Below the pieces are notes generated by a model that ran no database searches, was not told where the DNA came from, and worked only from the letters and a program-made list of their open reading frames with translations. Below are positions 1-8,145 of a DNA stretch of 55,062 bases, one piece after another. Position 1 is the first letter of the stretch. Each line of letters begins with the position of its first letter. The position numbers were made by a program, and so were the translations under genes. Source of the DNA: an uncultured Marinomonas sp. (GTDB lineage Bacteria > Pseudomonadota > Gammaproteobacteria > Pseudomonadales > Marinomonadaceae); contig CANLRQ010000019.1 of NCBI GenBank assembly GCA_947493575.1, positions 1 through 55,062 on the forward strand. Direction: 5' to 3'.

Positions 1-5
1 TCTAT

Positions 6-545
6 TTGGTTATTGGTAATACAGGTCAGATTTCAACTTTATTAATCATTTGCATAATAAATATAAAAGGCAATTGTATAAACCGGTCAAATGGTTCTCG
101 ATCCAATCGATCGGCGCATATGGCGTTAACGCAATGTGGGCGTAACTGTCGTTTAAAAAGTTACGTATTAGAGGTAGATATTAAGGCCTTTTTTGATCAT
201 GTTGACCATGATCTGGTGGTCAAAGCGTTAGAGCACCATGATATGCCTCGCTGGGTAGTATTGTGCTGTCGTAGGTGGATGCAAGTCCCTATGTCAGGCT
301 CAAGAAGACCGATACCCTAACATTGAAAGAACTTGCACAGAGGTATAATGCTTCGTTAAGAGGGTGGATACACTACTATGGCAAGTTTTGATACCGACAC
401 TTTAGTTATCGTATCAGGTCTGTCTTTCAATCAAGATTGCTTAAATGGGCAAGGTGCAAACTGAAAATAGGCACGCGAGAAGCGGAACGCAAGCTTGATC
501 CGGTACGTAAACGCATGCCAGCGCTCATTGGGAATATCAAATGTG
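6..545 (+). pseudogene. Group II intron reverse transcriptase/maturase, internally deleted
   Basis: Reading along the plus strand, residues typical of an intron-encoded reverse transcriptase appear at about 150-290 (EVDIKAFFDHVDHDLV, the RT core around the first catalytic Asp). The frame then jumps at about 300 into a maturase-like C-terminus (LAQRYNASLRGWIHYYGKF). An in-frame stop follows at about 388, and recognisable maturase end sequence (KWARCKLKIGTREAERKLD) continues to about 545. Most of the RT domain between these pieces is missing, including the catalytic YADD box. The gene is therefore a dead remnant. It runs straight into intron domains V and VI. The left end lies outside the window. 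Confidence 0.8.
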
Positions 546-552
546 CGGCCAA

Positions 553-627
553 GAGCTGTATGACGAGAGACTGTCACGTACGGTTCTGTGAGCAGCTTGG
601 GGGCGAAACTCTCCCAAGCTGACTCGA
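553..627 (+). ncRNA. Group II intron domains V and VI (3' end of intron)
   Basis: Positions 553-586 form a 34-nt domain V. It begins GAGCTGTATGAC, has a GAGA-type terminal loop and closes with GTACGGTTC, the usual group II pattern. A second hairpin follows at about 590-625 (CAGCTTGGG pairing with CCCAAGCTG), which fits domain VI. It lies directly downstream of the maturase remnant and upstream of IS66 coding sequence, so the intron apparently inserted into IS66. Confidence 0.8.
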
Positions 628-630
628 CTT

Positions 631-835
631 GCGAACACAGGCAACGGTGCAAAAAGTAGCGCTATTTTCTACAGCATTATCGAAACAGCGAAAGCGAATG
701 GGTTAACCCCTTACGAATACCTAGTGAAATTGTTTGAAGAACTTCCAAAGCACAACACAGAGGATAGTCTAGAAGGCCTATCGTCTTGGAATATTAAGTT
801 CTAAGGTAGAAACAAGGTGGCTCCCCTACGCTTAC
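631..835 (+). mobile_element. IS66-family element, 3' remnant (TnpC C-terminus and right inverted repeat)
   Basis: An open frame from 631 to the stop at 802-804 encodes the C-terminus of an IS66 TnpC transposase: SAIFYSIIETAKANGLTPYE, then a LFEELPKH-type segment. The IS66 right end follows at 817-835; read on the minus strand it starts GTAAGCGTAGGGGAGCC, the IS66 GTAAGCG terminus. The 5' part of the transposase is cut off by the group II intron, so the gene is not functional here. Confidence 0.85.
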
Positions 836-881
836 GGCTTTTATTCACATGCTGAGGCAAGGGGGCTTATTCGCTCCTTCC

Positions 882-2027
882 TTAAGCCGCACTTTCTAGA
901 ATGGCTTTAGTCACATCTAGGGTGATGGCTTGGTTTTCACCTAGTGCCGTTGCGCCGTGTTTCTCTAGAGATTCTAAAATGGTGGGAATGGCTTCACTTG
1001 CTGCGATTCCTTCGTCTTTTAAATGCGTCGCCATACCAAGTGAATTATAAAGCGCTTCGATAGCATCAATTGTGTCTAATGCCAATGTGTCTGATGCAGC
1101 CAGACCAAAAACATTTTGCCCCATTTGCTCCAGTTTATCTTTCTTAACCGTAATTTGATTGCGTAATAGAGATGGCTGAACGAGGGCTAAAGTTCTAGCA
1201 TGGTCTACACCGTAAAACGCTGTCAGTTCATGACCAATCATATGAGTTGCCCAGTCTTGTGGGCCACCAGTGCCGATAAGTCCATTCAGCGCTTGATTGG
1301 CTGTCCACATTAAATTACTGCGCCATTCTTTTGAGTCTCTTTGGTTGTAATCTTGCGCAAGTTTAACAAGATTACGTAACAGCACTTCTGCATATCCTTC
1401 TTGAACCCACGCATCCGTTTTAACCGTTAAATACTGCTCACAAACGTGAACAAAGGCGTCAACAATACCATTAATTAATTGCTTTTCAGGTAATGTCTTA
1501 ATAACGTCAGGATCAAGTATAGCGAATTGAGGCAAGACATTCGGGTTCATAAATGACAGCTTATCTTGTGTGGACTTTTTGGTAATAACCGCAGCCGAGT
1601 TGGATTCAGAACCTGTTGCAGGTAAGGTTAAAATAGCACCCAGTGGAACCGCCTCTGTCACTTTATGTTTGCCCATTAAGATGTCCCAACCTTCACCCTC
1701 GTATGAGATTGCAGCAGCAACATATTTACTGCCATCAATCACTGAACCGCCTCCGACAGCTAAGATAAAGTCAGCTTTCTCTTCACGGGCTAATGCAACC
1801 GCCTTATTAAGAGTTTCCACTGTAGGGTTGGCTTCAACGCCAGAAAACTCAATCCAATTGTGGTCTTTTAAGCCATTGGTAACTTGATCATAGATACCAT
1901 TTTTTTTAATAGAACCGCCACCATAGATGACTAGGACTTTTTTATCGTGAGGGATTAAATTTTGAATGCCAGCTATGCTGTCTTCACCAAACTGAATATG
2001 GGTTTTATTTGAGTAACTAAAATTCAC
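882..2027 (-). CDS. yqhD: NADPH-dependent iron-type alcohol/aldehyde dehydrogenase YqhD
   Basis: This 381-aa protein follows E. coli YqhD (387 aa) along its whole length. It has the NAD(P)-binding GGGSVIDGSKY segment, the PATGSESNSAAVI segment and the metal ligands in DAFVHVCEQY and HMIGHELTAFYGVDHA (one Asp and three His). YqhD reduces short-chain and lipid-peroxidation aldehydes to alcohols with NADPH in the cytoplasm. The gene is monocistronic and faces the IS66 remnant. A copy of the GAGACC small repeat lies in its upstream region (2115-2241), so its promoter may partly lie within that element. No truncation is seen. Confidence 0.93.
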   Translation of the reverse strand: MNFSYSNKTHIQFGEDSIAGIQNLIPHDKKVLVIYGGGSIKKNGIYDQVTNGLKDHNWIEFSGVEANPTVETLNKAVALAREEKADFILAVGGGSVIDGSKYVAAAISYEGEGWDILMGKHKVTEAVPLGAILTLPATGSESNSAAVITKKSTQDKLSFMNPNVLPQFAILDPDVIKTLPEKQLINGIVDAFVHVCEQYLTVKTDAWVQEGYAEVLLRNLVKLAQDYNQRDSKEWRSNLMWTANQALNGLIGTGGPQDWATHMIGHELTAFYGVDHARTLALVQPSLLRNQITVKKDKLEQMGQNVFGLAASDTLALDTIDAIEALYNSLGMATHLKDEGIAASEAIPTILESLEKHGATALGENQAITLDVTKAILESAA

Positions 2028-2114
2028 GGTTTATGAACTCCTATATAGGTAGAGAGCTATTTTAAAAATAAAATGCAAATACGGGATAAATTAAATCTTT
2101 GTAATTAATGATAC

Positions 2115-2241
2115 GAGACCTTCCCTTGCTAATACTTTGTTAAAAACAGACTCAAAATGCGCATTTATAACTCGTAAACTCCGCTTTTTCGTTTGTTTTT
2201 GCCTCGTTTTATCATCGATCATGACTTCGTGCAAAGGTCTC
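2115..2241. repeat. GAGACC/GGTCTC small inverted-repeat element (MITE-like), copy 1
   Basis: The segment starts GAGACC and ends GTGCAAAGGTCTC. Internally it has TGCTAATACTTTGTTAAAAACAGACTC-type sequence shared in pieces with the copies at 13174, 15857, 27124, 36196 and 38149. Flanks are GATAC and TATAC, close to a 5-bp target duplication. It is the longest copy (127 bp) and has no ORF. The remaining intergenic sequence to 2504 shows no gene; it leads into ygiQ. Confidence 0.7.
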
Positions 2242-2504
2242 TATACAAATTTTTTCTGAATGATATTAAGAATACGCTTTTAATAGGTTCTTTTCATGAT
2301 AATTAAAGCCTTAATAGAGCATAAAATGTGAAAGAGCCTCTTGTGATGAGGTGCTCCGTTTGTTTTATGAATAACTGCATCAATTCATCTTTTCATTAGC
2401 CTAACTTGAACGCTGTATACCTGAGTCTTTTTCTGGGATAATGGCTCCTTAAACACTCCGATTGTTATGGCCGTAATGATAAACGGTTCATCAAGAGCAA
2501 AATC

Positions 2505-4787
2505 ATGATAAAAAAACACAAAACTGCCCCCGACTTATTTTCTTACCCCCAATACTGGGCTGAGTGCTACGGTGTATCGCCTTTTCTGCCAACATCAAGA
2601 GAAGAGATGGATCAATTAGGTTGGGATAGTTGTGATGTAATTATTGTGACTGGAGATGCCTATGTTGATCATCCTAGTTTTGGAATGGCTGTCATGGGGC
2701 GTTTATTAGAGCGTCATGGCTACCGAGTAGGAATTATTGATCAACCTGATTGGCGCAGTGCTGAAGACTTTACAAGATTAGGTGAACCAAATCTTTTCTT
2801 TGGTGTTACCGCAGGCAATATGGATTCCTTGATTAATCGCTATACCGCCGATTTAAAAGTACGTAATGACGATGCCTATACGCCATATGGTGCTGGTGGA
2901 AAGCGTCCTGATCGAGCGGTTATTGTTTACTCTCAGCGCTGTAAAGAAGCCTTTAATAAAGTGCCTGTTATGATTGGTGGAATAGAAGCCAGTTTAAGGC
3001 GTATTGCTCAATATGATTATTGGAGTGATGAAGTTCGTCGATCTGTGTTGGTTGATTCAACGGCGGACATCTTGCTTTATGGAAATGCCGAGCGGGCAAT
3101 GGTTGAGGTGACCCACTCTATAGCGAACGGGCGGAAAATGTCCGAATTAACGAACATTCGTGGTACAACCATCATTCGTAATGCTCCTCCAGGCGGTTAT
3201 ACGGAAATTGACTCCACACGAGTAGACTGGCCCGGTAAAGTAGATAAAATTTATAGCCCTTACGAATACATCCCTGAAGGAAAGTGTCAGGATGGGGAAG
3301 ATAATGACCCTGATGTGATGCCCATTCGTGTTATTCCTGCGCCTCTACGTCGAGGGAATAAGTTAGATCCTGAAAAAACCTATGTTCGACTACCTTCCTT
3401 TGAGAAAGTCTCTAAAGATCCAGTCTTATATGCACACACTTCTCGAATTCTGCATTTGGAATCCAATCCACATAATGCAAGAGCTCTAATTCAAAAACAC
3501 GGTAAAAAAGAAATTTGGGTAAATCCGCCTCCAATTCCTTTAGAAACGCCTGAAATGGACAGTGTTTTTGATTTACCCTATGCGCGAGTTCCTCACCCTA
3601 AATACGGTAAAGCACGCATTCCAGCCTACGACATGATTAAAACATCCATTAATATCATGCGTGGATGTTTCGGAGGTTGTACTTTTTGCTCTATTACTGA
3701 GCACGAAGGCCGTGTTATCCAAAGCCGTTCACATGAGTCTATTTTGAATGAAATAGAAGACATTAAGCTGAAAGTGCCAGGTTTTACGGGTCATATTTCG
3801 GATCTTGGTGGTCCAACATCAAACATGTATACCTTGAATTGTAAGGATGACGAAATTCAAGCTTCCTGCCGTAAGTTATCCTGTGTTTACCCTGTTATTT
3901 GTGAGAATCTGAATACAGACCATAGCCCAACCACGGAATTGTATCGTAAAACGAGAGCGGTAGAAGGGGTTCATACCGTGTCTATTGCGTCAGGCTTACG
4001 CTATGATCTTGCTGTAGAAGACCCAGAATATGTGCGTGAGCTGGTTACTCATCACGTTGGTGGTTTATTGAAAATTGCCCCAGAACATTCTGAAAATCAT
4101 ACTTTATCTAAGATGATGAAGCCGGGAATGGGAACATATGACAACTTTAAACGTATGTTTGAAAAATACTCTAAAGAAGCAGGTAAAAAGCAGTACTTAA
4201 TACCTTACTTTATTGCCGCTCACCCGGGGAGTGATGATGAAGACATGATGAATTTGGCGTTATGGCTAAAGAAAAATGATTTTAAACCCGATCAGGTGCA
4301 AACGTTTTATCCTTCTCCTATGTCTTTAGCTACAGCTATGTACCACTCAAACAAGAACCCATTAAAACCGGTTTCTTATAAGAGTGAAATGGTACATAAC
4401 ACGAAAGACGCAGAACAGCGTGTAACGCAAAAAGGTTTTTTACGTTATCACGATTCAAATAACTGGCCTGCATTGCGTAAAACCCTACGAAATATGGGAC
4501 GAGAAGATTTAATTGGTAAAGGTAAGGATAAATTAGTTCCTGCGGAAGAAGAGGACAATAGGCAAAATCGTCGTCCAACAAAAGCCAAGCCGGGACAGCA
4601 GGTTGGTGCATCCCATTCGAGTAATCGCCCGACAAAAGAGAACATTGAAGCCAGAGAAAGAGCGAAGAGAAAGCAAGAGACGGAGGCCCGAATTAAAGCC
4701 GCCAATACAAATGGTAATGGTTCCGCCAAATCAACCAAAAGAAAGCCAAAACCCAAGCCTAAAGTAAAGCGTAGAACTTCTGGCTAG
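2505..4787 (+). CDS. ygiQ: YgiQ-family radical SAM protein
   Basis: This 760-aa protein has the full YgiQ architecture. An N-terminal cobalamin-binding-like region opens with [20 protein letters not shown]. It is followed by a radical SAM core with the iron-sulfur cluster motif CFGGCTFC (Cys388, Cys392, Cys395) and a C-terminal region with [12 protein letters not shown]. The tail (about 690-760) is a low-complexity Lys/Arg/Asn-rich extension. The family is widespread in bacteria, but its reaction has not been established to my knowledge. The gene stands alone. The ATG at 2505 lies about ten bases after an AAGAGCAA stretch, a weak ribosome binding site. Confidence 0.93.
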   Translation: MIKKHKTAPDLFSYPQYWAECYGVSPFLPTSREEMDQLGWDSCDVIIVTGDAYVDHPSFGMAVMGRLLERHGYRVGIIDQPDWRSAEDFTRLGEPNLFFGVTAGNMDSLINRYTADLKVRNDDAYTPYGAGGKRPDRAVIVYSQRCKEAFNKVPVMIGGIEASLRRIAQYDYWSDEVRRSVLVDSTADILLYGNAERAMVEVTHSIANGRKMSELTNIRGTTIIRNAPPGGYTEIDSTRVDWPGKVDKIYSPYEYIPEGKCQDGEDNDPDVMPIRVIPAPLRRGNKLDPEKTYVRLPSFEKVSKDPVLYAHTSRILHLESNPHNARALIQKHGKKEIWVNPPPIPLETPEMDSVFDLPYARVPHPKYGKARIPAYDMIKTSINIMRGCFGGCTFCSITEHEGRVIQSRSHESILNEIEDIKLKVPGFTGHISDLGGPTSNMYTLNCKDDEIQASCRKLSCVYPVICENLNTDHSPTTELYRKTRAVEGVHTVSIASGLRYDLAVEDPEYVRELVTHHVGGLLKIAPEHSENHTLSKMMKPGMGTYDNFKRMFEKYSKEAGKKQYLIPYFIAAHPGSDDEDMMNLALWLKKNDFKPDQVQTFYPSPMSLATAMYHSNKNPLKPVSYKSEMVHNTKDAEQRVTQKGFLRYHDSNNWPALRKTLRNMGREDLIGKGKDKLVPAEEEDNRQNRRPTKAKPGQQVGASHSSNRPTKENIEARERAKRKQETEARIKAANTNGNGSAKSTKRKPKPKPKVKRRTSG

Positions 4788-4817
4788 TGTTTTTAGAAAT
4801 CTATCTAAATTGCGCTT

Positions 4818-5651
4818 TCATAAAAAGTGCGTCATTTGCATATCTTTCTGAATAATTGACAGCAGTATTTTATTCTCGTCTAAGTTACTTGATGTTAGAC
4901 GAGCTGCGGCAATAGGCAATCTCCAGCGTTGAATGCTTTCTTTAACTTCGTTGATATTAAGGTCAGGGTTGCTTTCACAATAGCTTTTAATAAATAGATT
5001 AATAATCAAGGGCTTAAGTGTCGATATAGCGGCTTTAAGATATAAAGGTATATTATCACCTTCCATTGATGTGGCTTGAAATTGGATAATTGCTAAAGTT
5101 AAGTCTGCTACTTTGGGGCCGCGAGAGACTCCGCCCCAATCTATGATATATAAATCATCGTCTTCAACCATAATATTGCCAAAATGAAAATCACCATGGC
5201 AAAGGTGATAGTCGTTTTCTAAGTTAAATAGATACTTATTAATGGCATTCTTTTCATCGCCGCTTAGTGAATTAGCCTGACTAATTTTTTCAGACAGTTG
5301 AGCTTTAAACGGTATTAAATTTCTGGTTCTAATTTTATGAACACGAGAAAAAAGACTGGCAGAGTTTTTAACATACGATCTTAGCTTTAACGGTGAAGCT
5401 ATAAGTTTATCTGTTAAAGTCTGACCATTAATCTTTTTAAAAACAATGCCTTTTTGTGCTCCTACTTGTATTAGGTTATAGGCAGCAGGTGTTTTAATAC
5501 CTAATTGATGCAATTCATTTGAGACTTGGTACTCATAGTCTACATTGGCTTGATCGACATGTTTATGAAACAGTTTTACTACATATTTATGATTGTATTC
5601 ATACACATTCGCACAATGCCCAGAGCCAATAAGTTTACCAATTTGAGTCAT
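4818..5651 (-). CDS. APH/choline-kinase-fold phosphotransferase
   Basis: This 277-aa protein has the aminoglycoside phosphotransferase fold: a glycine-rich N-terminal lobe (IGKLIGSGHCANVYEY), the catalytic loop CHGDFHFGNIMV at about residues 151-162, and the metal-binding IIDWGG (about 168-173). The family phosphorylates small hydroxylated molecules such as aminoglycosides, choline or sugars. The substrate cannot be told from the sequence. It reads convergently towards ygiQ and divergently from the acyltransferase locus, so it is probably not part of that operon. The start ATG at 5651 follows an AATAGTT stretch with no strong ribosome binding site. Confidence 0.8.
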   Translation of the reverse strand: MTQIGKLIGSGHCANVYEYNHKYVVKLFHKHVDQANVDYEYQVSNELHQLGIKTPAAYNLIQVGAQKGIVFKKINGQTLTDKLIASPLKLRSYVKNSASLFSRVHKIRTRNLIPFKAQLSEKISQANSLSGDEKNAINKYLFNLENDYHLCHGDFHFGNIMVEDDDLYIIDWGGVSRGPKVADLTLAIIQFQATSMEGDNIPLYLKAAISTLKPLIINLFIKSYCESNPDLNINEVKESIQRWRLPIAAARLTSSNLDENKILLSIIQKDMQMTHFL

Positions 5652-5789
5652 AACTATTGTTCCTCAATCCTTGAAGATGATATAAATAATTCTATTATCA
5701 TAGTTGGTGCTAATGTATGATAATTTTGAAATTTAATGTTTTATAGAACTTAAGTCAAATCTTTATTGAAAAAATTAGTTAAAAAATAA

Positions 5790-5818
5790 TTGACAAGTTT
5801 TTTATTTCTTATTACTCT
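5790..5818 (+). promoter_or_regulatory. Candidate sigma-70 promoter of the acyltransferase/secretion locus
   Basis: A perfect -35 box TTGACA lies at 5790-5795. It is followed, after 17 bases, by TACTCT (5813-5818), which matches only three of six -10 positions. It is 36 bases before the first ATG of the locus and lies in a strongly AT-rich intergenic region, which is reasonable for a promoter. The weak -10 suggests an activator or low basal expression. This is inference from sequence only. Confidence 0.4.
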
Positions 5819-5853
5819 TCAAATCACCTTATATTTACAAGGATGTAAAAATA

Positions 5854-6285
5854 ATGAATATGAATCTTTATAACTCACCTTTACCTGCGATCTCTGATGT
5901 TGAGAAAGTAACTTTTTGGCAATTTATTGGCATTGCTTCAATGCTTTTCTCATGTCATTCTAGATATTCAAATTATACCGTTTCTAACTTCTTCTCATCA
6001 TTGTCAGCAGCATTTAAAGATAAAAGAGTAATTGTTTTAGTAGACTCTGAGAAGAGACCTAGCGGAATAGCAATTTATGCTAAAAATACAGAATGCTTAA
6101 ATAGCTTGTATCATGTTGAAAATATTGATTCTTCAGATCTGATATTTGAAAGCATTGTATTTCCTTTTTCCTCTCCCTTATTGTTTTATCGATTTCTTAA
6201 GAATTACTGTTTAGAACATAATATTGCCTGTAACAATGCTTACCTCAAAGATAATAAGGTAACAGAGTTACGGAAAATTTGGTGA
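5854..6285 (+). CDS. Degenerate HlyC-like acyltransferase homologue (probable inactive partner)
   Basis: This 143-aa protein resembles toxin-activating lysine acyltransferases of the HlyC family in length and in the order of segments. An opening helix IGIASMLFSCHSRYSNYTV corresponds to the HlyC region around its catalytic His. A strand follows (VIVLVDSEKRPSGIAIYA), then a FESIVFPFSSP segment where HlyC has DWIAPFG. The position of the catalytic His reads Ser and the catalytic Asp position is also lost. It is therefore likely a pseudo-enzyme. The next gene is an intact homologue. The first gene's stop overlaps the nearest possible start of the second, so the two may form a heterodimer. AAGGA lies about ten bases before the ATG. 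The family call is moderate: the similarity is weak and from visual alignment. Confidence 0.55.
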   Translation: MNMNLYNSPLPAISDVEKVTFWQFIGIASMLFSCHSRYSNYTVSNFFSSLSAAFKDKRVIVLVDSEKRPSGIAIYAKNTECLNSLYHVENIDSSDLIFESIVFPFSSPLLFYRFLKNYCLEHNIACNNAYLKDNKVTELRKIW

Positions 6286-6326
6286 GTGTAAAAAAGATTA
6301 AAATTTTATCTAAAGGATTAGATTAT

Positions 6327-6773
6327 ATGGATTTTGAAACATCATTAGGTATGTCAGTTTGGTTAATGTCTCAGTCGGAATATCATAAGGATTGGACAAT
6401 GAGAAATGTTGACTTAGAAATTATTGCTCCACTTCTGCAGAATCAAGTAAAAATCTACTTTGATGATCATCAAAACCCTCTTGGTTTAGCTTCATGGGCA
6501 TGGATTGGTGATGAGCAAAAACAAAGAATTTTAGAGGATACAGGTACGTTAGAGTTTAAGGAGTGGAACTCTGGTAAGCATTTATTGTTTCACGATTATA
6601 TTGCACCTTGGGGCCATGCTAAAGCCATATTAAAAGATTTAAGAACTCATGTATTTCCCAATGAAACGGCTTTTAGCTTAGGGCGAAATCCAGATGGAAG
6701 TATAAGGAAAATCTATCAATGGAAAGGCGTTAATGTAAACAAAAAAATATTTCAAAAAAATCAACTGCTTTAG
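6327..6773 (+). CDS. HlyC-family toxin-activating lysine acyltransferase
   Basis: The 148-aa product aligns from end to end with E. coli HlyC. LGMSVWLMSQSEYHKDW matches the HlyC start with catalytic His (here His20). NPLGLASWAW matches the central strand, and LLFHDYIAPWGHAKAIL contains the conserved Asp before IAPWG. HlyC-type enzymes move a fatty acyl group from acyl carrier protein to internal lysines of a protoxin in the cytoplasm. I chose ATG 6327 because AAAGGA precedes it by nine bases and the family starts here. TTG 6279 and GTG 6282 are possible upstream starts that would overlap the previous gene. No RTX toxin gene follows; the next gene is the short poly-Gly protein, its likely substrate. 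Confidence 0.85.
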   Translation: MDFETSLGMSVWLMSQSEYHKDWTMRNVDLEIIAPLLQNQVKIYFDDHQNPLGLASWAWIGDEQKQRILEDTGTLEFKEWNSGKHLLFHDYIAPWGHAKAILKDLRTHVFPNETAFSLGRNPDGSIRKIYQWKGVNVNKKIFQKNQLL

Positions 6774-6805
6774 AGTTTTAGAAGGCAATGTCTTCTAATA
6801 AAGCT

Positions 6806-6828
6806 GTAGCTAGAGTTTTTCTAGCTAC
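6806..6828 (+). promoter_or_regulatory. Hairpin between acyltransferase and candidate substrate gene
   Basis: GTAGCTAG (6806-6813) and CTAGCTAC (6821-6828) form a perfect 8-bp stem with a T-rich loop. No run of T follows, so it is not a standard terminator. It could act as an mRNA stabiliser or processing site that raises substrate expression above that of the enzymes. The strong ribosome binding site AAGGAG at 6856-6861 of the next gene fits that. Confidence 0.45.
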
Positions 6829-6870
6829 AAATATCAATGCGATTAACCAATATAGAAAGGAGTTCTATTT

Positions 6871-7560
6871 ATGTCGCGCATTTATAAAAAATCTAATTTA
6901 ACACATTCTGAATCATTATCTGGCATCGCTTTTGGCGGTGGCGGTGGCGGTGGCGGTGGCGGTGGCGGCGGCGGTGTCGGAAGTCTAGATGCAGCAGAAT
7001 CATCGTATAGACGAAACACCCATGGCGGTGTCGGAAGTCTAGATGCAGCAGAATCATCTTATAGACGAAACACCCATGTCTCATCAGGTTCTGATAATAG
7101 ATCAAAAAATAGGCAGAGTGTTTTGAACGGTTCTGGGAAATTTATAGGGAATACTGACCGTTTAAATAGTGGGCATACAGTTCTAAATGATACTAAGAAA
7201 CACATCAATAATGGTAATTCAGGCGCTGGAGCTTTTGTTAAAGCTGCATTGCAACAAGCGGATGATGTGGTCGTTGGTGAGGTTGTAGCTGGATTAGCAA
7301 ACACTTTTGGAACAGCAACATCCCCTGTGACTATGGGGGTAAGTAAAGTTATATCTGAAATGGCAGGAGTTTCTGCTTCTAATGCCTATGATAATTCATT
7401 TATTGATCAGGGTTGGGATAATAAAGTAGATAAAGGTGTAGACTATATTGATAAAGGTGGCCTTGCTAGAGATGTTAGAAATGGATTGCAGGAAGCTGAA
7501 AATCGTATAACTGCAAAGTCATTATTGGCGTGTGGTGGTAATTGGCGTAGATCAAGGTAA
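6871..7560 (+). CDS. Gly-rich repeat protein, candidate secreted substrate of the acylation/type I secretion locus
   Basis: I do not recognise this 229-aa protein. Residues 1-21 are polar (MSRIYKKSNLTHSESLSGIA), residues 22-35 are 14 glycines, then two identical 18-residue units (GGVGSLDAAESSYRRNTH) follow. After a Ser/Asn/Gly-rich linker, residues about 115-175 are rich in Ala, Val and Gly (FVKAALQQADDVVVGEVVAG), like membrane-active bacteriocin helices. The C-terminus is Lys/Asp- then Arg-rich. No signal peptide and no RTX nonapeptides are seen. It has the best ribosome binding site in the locus (AAGGAG, nine bases). It lies between the acyltransferases and the exporter, which makes it the likely substrate; candidate acyl-lysines are K6/K7 and those in the KVDKGVDYIDKGG stretch. 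The function is inferred from context only. Confidence 0.6.
   Translation: MSRIYKKSNLTHSESLSGIAFGGGGGGGGGGGGGGVGSLDAAESSYRRNTHGGVGSLDAAESSYRRNTHVSSGSDNRSKNRQSVLNGSGKFIGNTDRLNSGHTVLNDTKKHINNGNSGAGAFVKAALQQADDVVVGEVVAGLANTFGTATSPVTMGVSKVISEMAGVSASNAYDNSFIDQGWDNKVDKGVDYIDKGGLARDVRNGLQEAENRITAKSLLACGGNWRRSR
6934..6975 (+). repeat. (GGCGGT)n microsatellite encoding 14 glycines
   Basis: Fourteen consecutive glycine codons, mostly alternating GGC and GGT, form a hexanucleotide tract in an otherwise AT-rich gene. Changes in copy number would add or remove two glycines without shifting the frame, so the length probably varies between strains. Confidence 0.9.
6970..7077 (+). repeat. Two tandem 54-bp repeats in the Gly-rich gene
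   Basis: Copies 6970-7023 and 7024-7077 differ at one silent base (TCG versus TCT in a Ser codon). Each encodes an 18-residue unit ending SSYRRNTH. Such near-identity points to a recent duplication or gene conversion. Confidence 0.95.
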
Positions 7561-7581
7561 GTAATTTTTTGTGGGGTGTGT

Positions 7582-8088
7582 GTGAAAAATATTTTTATTA
7601 TTTTTGTGGTTTTACTTGTTGGATGTTCTGAAAAAATAAAAATTGGAGAACAGCCATTTCTATGGGAAGCTTCAATTTCTGAGGAGTGGGTTGTTGATGA
7701 TACTTCTGAGAAAAACTTGCTGAAAATAAATAATGATATGTATGATATTGTAGCTGGAATAACATTTAATGAGATTTCTGCATCAGATGAGCTTGATTTT
7801 TGGAAGAAAAGCTTCAAAAATGAAGTGTATCAACAAAGTCTTGGAACAATGGATATTGATTTTGAGAATGTTGAGACTTCTATTTCTGGATTTAATGCAA
7901 TTGATTTAAAATATATTAGAATTGGCTCTAATGGGGAAAAAGCCCCAATAAATATTAAAAGTAGATTTTATTATTACTCTGAAAATATTAATGGTAAACA
8001 ATATTCTATGACATTAAACGTTAAATTGAATGATGATAAAGCTGATTTAAATTTTGATTTCTTGAAGCTTTTTAATAGAGTAGAATAG
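7582..8088 (+). CDS. Small lipoprotein, candidate immunity or accessory protein
   Basis: The product (about 168 aa) starts with a hydrophobic segment and lipobox (FIIFVVLLVGC) followed by Ser-Glu, so it should be a lipoprotein. The mature part is acidic beta-rich sequence with no family I know. The start is probably GTG 7582, five bases after GGGG; GTG 7576 is also possible. It directly follows the candidate secreted substrate and precedes the exporter, the usual place for a bacteriocin immunity gene. A lipoprotein that shields the producer's envelope is a plausible role, but this is inference. Absence of Asp after the Cys suggests outer-membrane sorting. Confidence 0.65.
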   Translation: MKNIFIIFVVLLVGCSEKIKIGEQPFLWEASISEEWVVDDTSEKNLLKINNDMYDIVAGITFNEISASDELDFWKKSFKNEVYQQSLGTMDIDFENVETSISGFNAIDLKYIRIGSNGEKAPINIKSRFYYYSENINGKQYSMTLNVKLNDDKADLNFDFLKLFNRVE

Positions 8089-8095
8089 AAAAATT

Positions 8096-8128
8096 AATAC
8101 GTGTTAGTGTTTTTTACTGACACGTATT
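8096..8128 (+). terminator. Hairpin terminator or attenuator before the exporter genes
   Basis: AATACGTGTTAGT (8096-8108) pairs with ACTGACACGTATT (8116-8128) with one G-U pair and a 7-base T-rich loop. It lies eight bases after the lipoprotein stop. AT-rich sequence follows but no uniform T run. It could partly separate expression of substrate and lipoprotein from that of the transport genes. It also argues against a translation start at GTG 8101, which would lie inside the stem. Confidence 0.6.
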
Positions 8129-8145
8129 ATATTATAAATGATCTC

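Noticed and set aside
6893..7105. Minus-strand ORF rich in His and Arg opposite the Gly-rich gene
   Set aside because: It mirrors the glycine repeat tract; no ribosome binding site and no independent support.
6871..7560. RTX toxin or classical class II microcin
   Set aside because: There are no GGxGxDxUx calcium repeats, and the protein is too long with no short double-glycine leader matching a C39 exporter.
8101..8145. GTG start of the ABC transporter at 8101
   Set aside because: It lies inside a 13-bp stem hairpin and has no ribosome binding site; the ATG at 8146 is more sensible.
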